NCBI GenBank assembly: GCA_039654915.1
Contig: CM077600.1
Location: 75,153,992 to 75,217,991, forward strand
DNA from: Aquilaria yunnanensis
Taxonomy: Eukaryota; Streptophyta; Magnoliopsida; Malvales; Thymelaeaceae
DNA: 64,000 nt
Reading direction: 5' to 3'
Positions 56,455 through 64,000 of this stretch are shown here, in pieces (the stretch's first letter is position 1; each line of letters begins with the position of its first letter). Both the position numbers and the translations under genes were made by a program. The notes beneath the pieces were generated by a model, which worked only from the letters and a program-made list of their open reading frames with translations, was not told the origin of the DNA and did not search any database.

Positions 56455-56620
56455 AGTAGTCCTCTGTATCAGGCCAAGTGCAATCACTTAGCAACCTGAC
56501 ACATATACAGGCCAAGCGCCATCACTTAGCAACCTGACATATAGGCCAAGCGCTATCACTTAGCAACCTATCATATGGCTCAAGGGCGAACCTTAGCAAG
56601 CCTCATTCAAACATAGAACC
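56455..56620. repeat. Short tandem repeat, ~40-base unit
   Basis: Three and a half copies of AGGCCAAGCGC-ATCACTTAGCAACCT with ACATATA linkers, the last one degenerate (GGCTCAAGGGCGAACCTTAGCAAG). Confidence 0.75.
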
Positions 56621-56994
56621 TCTCACCTAATTGTTATGCAGGGGAATTTATGATGGGACTTGTAGACTAGGCCGCAAGGCCTCTTTGATGTAAACTAGAT
56701 GAACAAGGTTTCGCCTCGTGGCCTCGTGGCTCCGGCACGGCTAGGCCGACAAGGGTTCTAAACATTTCACCTGAGCTATTGATAGCTAATTAAGTTCAAT
56801 TGCAACATTTGTTTCCTTACTTGTTGCCTAAGCAACTTACTTACCTCAAACAGTTCAAGAAAACTCATACTTCCAGTGGGACTTTCGGAAGTTTCGGAGT
56901 ACCATCAGGATCCTCGGACCCTTAGGCACGTTCCGAGCCTTCCGTAGTCTCGGTCGGGTCAACGCAGCAAAAAGTCAAACCCTCCATTTTTAGG

Positions 56995-57125
56995 TGTTGG
57001 CGCCGCGTCGCCAAAGGCAAAACGGATTGGCGACGCGTCGCCGACGAGCAGACGCTCTGTGAAGAAAAATTGAATTGGCGACACGTCGCCAATTTTCGGG
57101 CCAATTGGCGCCGCGTCGCCAATTC
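56995..57125. repeat. Four GGCGACGCGTCGCC-type palindromes
   Basis: Near-perfect palindromes at about 56999, 57028, 57077 and 57106, with cores GGCGCCGCGTCGCC, GGCGACGCGTCGCC, GGCGACACGTCGCC and GGCGCCGCGTCGCC, mostly flanked by TT...AA. They are strongly CpG-rich within an AT-rich LTR. Confidence 0.85.
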
Positions 57126-59058
57126 TGCAGAAATGCAGAATTTGGCCGATTGCTGCTACGAACTTTGGCAACCAAATACATATAGCAAACATGCATCAAA
57201 AGTTACCAAATTTCATACACATGAAGTACATGTTGCAAGGAACAAAACCAACTATCAAAGCCAAACTATGATGCATTAGAAGCATCAAACCAACCCTTCG
57301 AATTTAGCTAGTCCATCATAATTCCCAAAACGTTTCTTCATACCATAACCAAAAATTACTCAACTTTCTCAATCCATTTCAATCCAAAAACAATCCAACA
57401 ACTTAAAAACACTTTCTCCCTTACCTTAATACCAAGAACAAGCAAGAATTCGAACCCTTCCTCTTCCAAACAAGCTTCCAAAGTTCTACACAATTTCAAA
57501 CCAAAACAAAGCTCCTAAACATCAAAAACACATCTTTCAACCAAAACCCAAGCTTCCAATCAACCAAATAACACGAATTCAATCAAGAACATGATTCATA
57601 CCTCGTTCAAAAACAGGGGATGGAGAAAAACACTCTTCCACGCCTCAAAAACATGGATTCAAGCTTGAAAATCACTTCTCCAAGCTTGAACACTTCAAAC
57701 CACACCTTTTGGCACCAAAAGCTTTTGATTCCAAGCTTAATTTGAGAGAGAAATGGAGTTGAGAAGCTGGAAAACGGGTTATGAAGCTCCAAACCCTTCT
57801 TCCCTCTTCTTAAACCCCACTTAACCCCTCAAACCACCAAGGTTTCAAGTTTTGTGCAATTAGGTCCCCCATCTTTGTAACTTGACAGTTCTTGATTAAA
57901 TTCTTGTCTATTTGTTGAGTTTGAGTTAAGGTTAAAAGTTAAGTTCTAAAAATTCATTTTAAAACACTCGGGACTCGTCCCGGCCACTCAGGGTGCAAAA
58001 TTACCATTTTGCCCCTGAACTTAGTTCAGAGCTTTATTCTTGTCGGAACTTAGTGAACTTTGGCAAACTTCTTAATTCTTGCTAGGCAAACTCAAATTAA
58101 ACTTCTAAACTAAATTCTAAAATCCTTACCTCCCTCTAGAAGGGCCGTAACAGGATTTGTCCCTCCTATGTAATGGGAGTGATATCTTCGGGTCCCTTGA
58201 TAGAGTGAGACTTAGAAAATGCATGGCCATGCTTGGATGAGTTGATATACGATATCAATGTTAGTCTACTCGGTAATCAAGAAACCAAAGATTGGGCTAT
58301 ACGAGAGTGACACATTCCATGTCTCGTGCTTAGTCTTGATATATTGGACAAAGGGACAATGGCATATATCGGTGATGATCATAAAGGTTTAGTCGAATCA
58401 CCGACAATCTTGTCACTTGGGTAGCAATGATGTGTTGCTAGACACCGTTCATTGCTTATGATCATAAATGTGATTTATGATCATTGCCAACATGGTAAGA
58501 GCCTATTGGGTTGCACACATAGAGCTATTTGGATTATTAGAGTGCATGGGCTAATTATTTGGGTTACGGTTTCACTTTAATTTCGTATTAATAATGGGCC
58601 AAAGAGTTGAGCCATTATTAAGCCCGAAATTAAAGCCTAATTGGATTAGGGTTTTGAAACCCATTAGGCCTGGAAGTTGAGTCTCACTATAAATACAACT
58701 TCTAGTAAGAAATTCGCAGGTCTCCTTGCCCTAGCCTCCGAAAAGGACAGCCACACTCTTCTCTTGCAATTTCTTGGATGACGCAAGCTAGCACTGCGAG
58801 TGCATGAGAAACGCATCTGCCGAGACATGGTGGAAGCGTGGTGTGGTGATCCCGAGAAGGTCGTGTGGATACCATAGAGAGCCTGAACACGTCAACTGTT
58901 CAGGTTTTGTGATTTGACTCTATAGTTGAGTGAGAGATCTCAACCGAAAATTAGGTATGAAAATTTTTGAACACCCGATTTACCCCGTTTCACTTGGATC
59001 CTGGAGAATTTTGGTTAAATTCTGCTGCGCTGTTTGGCTCCCGAAACCCAACAAAAAC

Positions 59059-59500
59059 CACTAACTAGTCCTTGAGCAGGAGAAGGAGTAACTTTTATTA
59101 TCATTTACTGAGAATAACCTTGCTTACTTGTAAATTTACCTGATCTATGAGCCGTTCATCTTACAACATTATTAGCCTTCATATCAGAAGGAGGCGAAAG
59201 GAAAAAAATCTGGGTTACAACAGTAGGAGGAAATAAGTGGCGAAGAAGAGCCAGATTCTAATTAGATTGATTAACATCTAGCAGTTCAGCTACACATAAC
59301 TGCTTGAATATTCTGAAACTATTGTTAACAGTTCTAAGAAAATTAGAAGGGATATTAAGAATCCAATGATCCTCTCAAACTCTAATGGACTTCCTGTTGC
59401 CAATTGTCCAAAGATGATGGTGAATAAGAATAGACTGGCTGTAAACTAAACTACGCCATATGAGAGATGCATTTCCTGCACACTTAACAACACAGGCAAA
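59059..59500 (-). pseudogene. LINE ORF2 C-terminal remnant (upstream half)
   Basis: The minus strand reads ASLIWRSLVYSQ, HHLWTIGNRKSIRV-stop-EDHWI, VAELLD, RHLFPP and TAHRSGKFTSKQGYS. This is the typical block order between the LINE reverse transcriptase and its terminal zinc-binding domain (WRIGxGxSIRIWxDxW). There are several stops. The downstream half lies at 43700-43962. Confidence 0.72.
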
Positions 59501-60240
59501 AAACTAATAGTGTTAGGTGAACATGCTTACAAACACGACCATGACACTTAGTATGTTTGGCTTCTAGAATTCAAAAAATTTATTCCACAGGGACTAACAC
59601 AATTTAAAACATGGGCATGAAAGAGATTATGTTAGGGAAACATGCTTTAAAACATGGCTGTACAAAGGATCATGTTTAAAATCTGGAGCTTTGAACTTTT
59701 TGAAAAAAAAAAAGAAACACGTTCTTGATCACGGGTGCAACCAAAACCATGTTTAATGAACACACTTTAAATCATATGTGTGTTTCTAAACATGTTTATT
59801 CTCTAGAATCTTTGACTTTAGGTAAACACGGTTATAAACATAGGCATGACTAATACTGTGTTTGGCCTACTGGAACCAAATTTAAAAATTTCCTAGAAAA
59901 ATTGTTTTTTCATTGTAATCATGACTGTGTTGATGAACACAACCCTGAACATAGGCATGTTAGAGGGCGTGTTCAAGGTTTATAACTTAGAAAAAGAACT
60001 CTTAATACTTACCTAAACTTGACACTTGTAATTTCTTATCTCTTTTCCTGAAAATTTCCTTCCCAGATAACCATATTGTCCTACATCAAAGCACATAGCT
60101 TGGATATAATGGACAATAAATGGATTTAAAGGAAAGTAAAAAAATAATCAGTTCTAATAGGAAATTTAAAGCCAAAAGTAAAACTAAAATAGAAAAGAAA
60201 GATACAGAAAATTTTAATGTTTGGGTTAACTCCAAAGAAG
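59501..60240. repeat. Degenerate repeats, otherwise unassigned
   Basis: Between ~59510 and 59990, five or six loose copies of a GTAAACATG...AAACATGGGCATGA...TGTTTGG-type unit occur at ~85-120-base intervals. 60000-60240 is A/T-rich with nothing recognised. Confidence 0.45.
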
Positions 60241-61030
60241 TGTTTGCCTTATCGTCATCAACCAATTGTCCTCTTTGATGACTTATAGGGCTCTTCCTTC
60301 CTCTCTAGAACCTTAACATCTGGATGACCATCTGCATTTTGATGAATTGGCTAGCAAAGCACCTTGTGGCTTCTCTAAAAGTATCTTGGCTAATTGGCCA
60401 AGTTGAGTGTTGAAATTTTGCATGATCACTCTCATATTCCTTAATTTTGATTCAATTACATCAATTCAAGTATCAAAATGTTGCACACATTTCAATATGA
60501 AATCTTTCACAGTCAGCCTTTCTTTTTTAGGTGACTTAGGCTAAAAACCCAGCAGTTGTTGTTGCCTTTAATTACTCCAAGAAAAATTAGGATGATTCAT
60601 CTATCCTAGACTGTAGGTAATGCTTTATGGATTAGGTTGTGGCCTTGGTGGATTTCCAATAATGTCCACTTATTCAATTTTTCTTATCCAACTTTGCATC
60701 TAACAATCATGACTTGAATGACTATCTTTACAGAGTTTACATTGCATCACTACATTTTGTTTTTGACGAGCAGAAAAATTTCTGAACTCCTTCGTCAAAG
60801 CTTCAACTTGATTAGCCAATGCCAAATAAGCATTGGAATTCTAAACTATAGCTGGCCTACTTTGTTTAAATTTGGATGATGATTGCCACTGATAATTGTT
60901 TATAGCCATCTCCTTAATCAAATTCTGAGTTGCTTCAGTTGTTTTGTAATTCAAAGTACCACTAGCTACTACACCAATCATCTGCTTGAAGGCATAATTT
61001 AGATCCTTGTAGAACATTTGCTGTTACCAC
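60241..61030 (-). pseudogene. Athila-like gag C-terminal relic
   Basis: The minus strand reads QMFYKDLNYAFKQMIGVVAS, then GTLNYKTTEATQNLIKEMA, a zinc knuckle CKLCKDSHSSHDC (C-x2-C-x4-H-x4-C), GNPPRPQPNP, NHPNFSW and NFNTQLGQLAKILLEKPQG. This block order is typical of Athila-type gag. It has at least six stops, no LTR and no pol nearby. Confidence 0.7.
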
Positions 61031-61136
61031 CTTACAAAAATGGAAGAATTACAAGTGTGGCACAATGGTAAAAAAACCATTATATTGAATAATTCTCTTC
61101 ATAGTGATTGAAGTATAAGGGGTAAAAGGTATAATG

Positions 61137-63363
61137 TGTAGGGTTTTGGGAGCCAAACAAGTGCAGTGGAATTTAACCGAAACCCTCCAGGATCCAAGTG
61201 AAACGGGGTAAACCAGGTGTTCAAAAATTTTGCATATCTAATTTGGTTGAGATATTTCACCAACTATGGTATCCACACGAGCTTCTCGGGATCACCATGC
61301 TTTCACCATGTCCCGGCAGATGCGTTTATCTTGTGCTCGCAGTGCTAGCTTGCATCCTTCAAGGAATTGCAAGAGAAGAGTGCGGCTATCCTTTTTTGGA
61401 GGCTAGGGAAAAAAACTGTGAATTTCTCACTAAAAGTTGTATTTATAGTGAGACTCAACTTCTAGGCCTAATGGGTTTCAAAGCCCTAATCCAATTAGGC
61501 TTTAATTTTGGGCTTAATGATGGCTTAACTTTTGGGCCCATTATAAACACGAAATTATTATGAAACCATAACCCAAATAATTAGCCCATGCACTCTAACA
61601 ATCCAAATAGCTCTATGTGTGTGACCTAATAGGCTCTTACCACGTTGGCAATGATTATAAATCACATTTATGATCATAAGCAATGAGCGGTGTCTAGCAA
61701 CACATCATTGCTACCAAAGTGACAAGATTGTCGATGATTCGACTAAACCTTTATGATCATTACTCATATATGCCATTGTTCCTTTGTCCATGATATCAAG
61801 AATAGGCACGAGACATGGAATGTGTTACTCTTGTATAGCCCAATCTTTGGTTTCCTAATTACCGAGTAGCTAACTTAAACTGATGACATTGACACCGTAT
61901 ATCAACTCATCCGAGCATAACCGTGCATTTTCTAAGTCTCACTTTATCAAGGGGCCCGAAGATATCGCTCACGTTACATAGGAGGGACAAATCCCATCTT
62001 GATCATACAAATCCCTCCACATGATATGTGACATACCCAATGAACTCCTTCAAGTTCATTATGTTATGAGTGATGCCCAGGGGCTTCATCGTTGGTAGTC
62101 ATGGTGACTGATGGAGGGACTCCTGGAGAGGAAGAACGCCTGGTGGCCGGTTTGCCCAAGTGAGAGTGCCTGAGATGTTCAGAAAAAGTGGTTTAGGAGG
62201 TCCCCGGGGTGTTTTTCCGGGGAGGAGCCTCCGACGCCCAAGTCAGTGGTGCTGAGAGAAGGTAGAGGAAATAGCACTGAGGGGTTCAGTGAACTCGCTT
62301 GGTCGTATTTTCTCAGAGTGAGGAGTTAGGATATTTGCCAGCCGTTTGCCAGGGTGTTTTCCCCTGATATTTATAGAGGTGTCCAGGCCGTTCAGATTGT
62401 GACACGTGTTCGGTCAGATGTTCTCTAAATGTCTGGGCGTAGAGGACAAGTAACTGGTGGCAGGCTTCCTTGAGCCTTGAGCCGAGACGGGCCATGATGT
62501 GATTTTGATGGCGTCAGCGTGTCAGAGCGCCGTTTGAGGTGGCTTGTGACGTCTGTGGGTGACATGTCAGAGGCTTCCTTAAATGCTCCTGCCGTACTCC
62601 CGAGGTCCCTAGGTGAGGTCGTCCTGTAGTACGGACTGTGCCACTTCGGGAAACCTGCCCTAGTTTCGGGGGTTCCCAGATTCAGGGAGTTCCACCTTCG
62701 GGAAGATCATGTTCGGCCCGCCCTAGCTGGTGCCACTTTTCCGAAGGCGGTCTGTTTACTATCCTCGAGGGGGCTAATAGTATCCTCAGGTTTCCTGGCG
62801 TGCCGAGCTCGGGCTCTTCGGCTTTTCTCCAAGGTGTGTGATCCCACCTTTTTCCGGGTAGCGCCAGATCTCCTGGCCATTCTGGTGGCAGGGAGTTCGG
62901 CCAGGTGGAGGCGATAGTCCTTCGGCTATCAATGAGCAATAAAGGGAAGTATCAAAGTATGTGATTTACATGTAGGGAACCTTGATGACCTTAGGTCAAA
63001 GGACTACATATATCATGATCACTATGAGAATCACTTATGACACTCATATAACGATCCATGTAGCGTTCTGATGGTGGGTTGGTCCGGTAACAAGTTCCCC
63101 AACTCATACCCATATGTAGACTACATATCTTATATTAGTCTCCACATACACTAGTCGTTATGTATTATTGTAACCCACTCCACAATAATACTAGACTAGG
63201 GACATTTGAGAATACATTATTCTAGGGTTAAAATTATGTTTATAATATTATGTAGAAACAAAACAACAAACACAATTGCTGGATTAATGCCTTAATAAAA
63301 ATTATGACTCAATGTGCAAAAATACAATCATCTCGTGATTGGCTTTTGAGCACAACACTAATA
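61137..63363 (-). repeat. Copia LTR-B, 3' LTR of the Copia element at the right edge
   Basis: ~1.36 kb without the inserted solo LTR (62071-62931). Plus coordinates TGTAGGG...CACTAATA; in sense the start is TATTAG where LTR-A has TGTTAG, so the terminal G is mutated. It lies next to the Copia polypurine tract and pol. Confidence 0.82.
62071..62931 (-). mobile_element. Solo Tat LTR
   Basis: 861 bases, TGATGCCCAGGG...GGCTATCA, closely related to the E6 LTR. ATGAG is duplicated at 62066-62070 and 62932-62936. No internal sequence. Its end still encodes MTTNDEAPGH in the gag-start frame. Confidence 0.9.
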
Positions 63364-63375
63364 ATCTCCCACTTG
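63364..63375 (-). other. Copia polypurine tract
   Basis: The minus strand reads CAAGTGGGAGAT just before LTR-B and just after the pol stop codon. Confidence 0.8.
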
Positions 63376-63377
63376 CA

Positions 63378-64000
63378 CTAAAGCCAATCATCCATGTATC
63401 TAATACCAACGGACCTATAATGGCTATGATGCTTTTGCTGTGTAAAGGGCTTTATCAGCGGATCAGCAATTTTGCTATCTGTCGAAGTCCTGCATATCCC
63501 CACATCACCATTCTCGATGATCTCCTTGATGAGATGATAGCGTCGAAGTATGTGTTTGGTTTGCTGGTGAGATCGGGGTTCCTTAGCCTGTGCAATCGCT
63601 CCATTGTTGTCAAAATAGAGCTCTATCGGGTTAGCAATGCTTGGAACCACTCCAAGTTTAGTAATGAACTTCTTGATCCAAACTACCTCCTTCACAGCAT
63701 CAGAGGCGGCAATGTTCTCAGATTCTGTTGTAGAGTCGGCTATTGTCTCTTGCTTTGAACTTTTCCAACTCACAACACCATCACTAATACAAAACACATA
63801 ACCTGATTGTGATGTAAAATCATCCTTATCAGATTGGGAGCTAGCATCGGTGTAACCCCTTACAACGAGCTCATCTTCACCTCCAAAGACCAAGAACGCA
63901 TCCTTAGTCCTTTGTAAGTACTTAAGGATGTTCTTAACAGCTGTCCAGTGACTTTCACCGGGGTTTGATTGGTACTTGCTCGTCATGCTCAAGGCATATA
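63378..64000 (-). CDS. Copia pol C-terminus (RNase H), cut by window edge
   Basis: 207 codons visible and open to the window edge. It shows the Copia RNase H blocks: YALSMTSKYQSNPGESHWTA, GYTDASSQSD (first Asp), SWKSSKQETIADSTTESENI (Glu) and LYFDNNGAIAQAKEP (Asp), ending HYRSVGIRYMDDWL. RNase H degrades the RNA template during reverse transcription. No break is visible in this part; gag, integrase and RT lie outside the window, so activity of the whole element cannot be judged. The Copia sublineage is not assigned. Confidence 0.9.
   Translation of the reverse strand, partial: YALSMTSKYQSNPGESHWTAVKNILKYLQRTKDAFLVFGGEDELVVRGYTDASSQSDKDDFTSQSGYVFCISDGVVSWKSSKQETIADSTTESENIAASDAVKEVVWIKKFITKLGVVPSIANPIELYFDNNGAIAQAKEPRSHQQTKHILRRYHLIKEIIENGDVGICRTSTDSKIADPLIKPFTQQKHHSHYRSVGIRYMDDWL

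Larger units (their letters stand above)
55642..58152 (-). mobile_element. Solo LTR of a chromovirus-type Ty3/Gypsy element
   Basis: 2511 bases. In minus sense it starts TGTTACGGCCC and ends GATCGTGTCA, ends like those of the E4 LTR. GGATT is duplicated at 55637-55641 and 58153-58157. There is no internal region, so it arose by LTR-LTR recombination. No real gene; it contains the repeats at 56455-56620 and 56995-57125. Confidence 0.85.
43963..59053 (+). repeat. Copia LTR-A (solo), interrupted by E6 and a solo LTR
   Basis: Pieces 43963-44357, 55525-55641 and 58158-59053 join to a ~1.4-kb LTR, TGTTAGTGTTGTGCCC...CCCAACA, that matches LTR-B (61137-63363) in reverse orientation. It contains TATAAATA near 58690. 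There is no PBS, polypurine tract or Copia coding sequence attached, so it is best read as a solo LTR in a LINE. Confidence 0.8.

Noticed and set aside
57070..57279. Small ORFs over the palindrome cluster
   Set aside because: Their repeats (NWRRVAN-type) simply reflect the GGCGACGCGTCGCC DNA repeats inside a solo LTR.
61198..61563. 121-aa plus-strand ORF
   Set aside because: It lies within Copia LTR-B, and the homologous part of LTR-A does not keep the frame.
63339..63758. 139-aa plus-strand ORF
   Set aside because: Antisense shadow of the Copia RNase H frame.

Overview
This window is a stretch of plant nuclear heterochromatin made almost entirely of transposable elements. I found no host gene, rRNA, tRNA or CRISPR array. 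The angiosperm call rests on element types confined to or typical of plants: Tat-lineage Ty3/Gypsy elements with a second RNase H and an antisense extra gene, a Tekay/Del-type chromovirus with 2.7-kb LTRs and a chromodomain-like tail, an Athila-like gag relic, plant-type Copia and LINE remnants, and short GT-AG introns. A species cannot be named; a eudicot is a guess.

Layout. E1 (1-8279, + strand) is the 3' part of a decayed Tat element: gag-pol remnant, a decayed antisense gene, polypurine tract and LTR. E2 (8280-15542, - strand) is a Tat element with a wrecked, internally deleted gag-pol but an almost intact spliced antisense gene. E3 (15543-41022, - strand) is a third Tat element, split by two insertions: E4 (17731-28357, +), an apparently complete Tekay-type element with an uninterrupted 1679-aa polyprotein, nearly identical LTRs and the target duplication TGGAG; and E5 (32983-38627, -), a gag-only element without recognisable pol. 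After E3 come 0.7 kb of unassigned sequence, a probable PIF/Harbinger-type MITE (41747-42740), an old truncated Copia LTR and a LINE remnant. The LINE is split by a Copia LTR (43963-59053), which itself received E6 (44358-55519, -, target duplication CCCTA) and a solo chromovirus-type LTR (55642-58152, duplication GGATT). E6 is a complete Tat element with an 1832-codon gag-pol frame and an intact antisense gene. The right end holds degenerate repeats, an Athila-like gag relic, and the 3' end of a Copia element on the - strand, whose LTR carries a solo Tat LTR (62071-62931, duplication ATGAG).

How the parts work together. In E6 the sense transcript starts in the 5' LTR at the right and encodes gag, protease, reverse transcriptase, a degenerate RNase H, an archaeal-type RNase H and integrase. 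The region between pol and the 3' LTR carries a gene on the opposite strand, with its own TATA box, four exons joined by three GT-AG introns, and a predicted 708-aa product (PF04195-like N-terminal region, basic stretch, C-terminal coiled coil). The same exon plan is seen in the other Tat copies. Sense and antisense units would overlap by about 2.6 kb.

Relative ages from by-eye LTR comparison: E4 is youngest (about 2 substitutions and 1 indel in 2.74 kb), then E6 (about 3 in 867 bp), E5 (about 2.4%), then E2 (about 5%), with E1, E3, the old Copia LTR, the LINE and the Athila relic older. All boundaries come from reading the sequence; no database search was possible.
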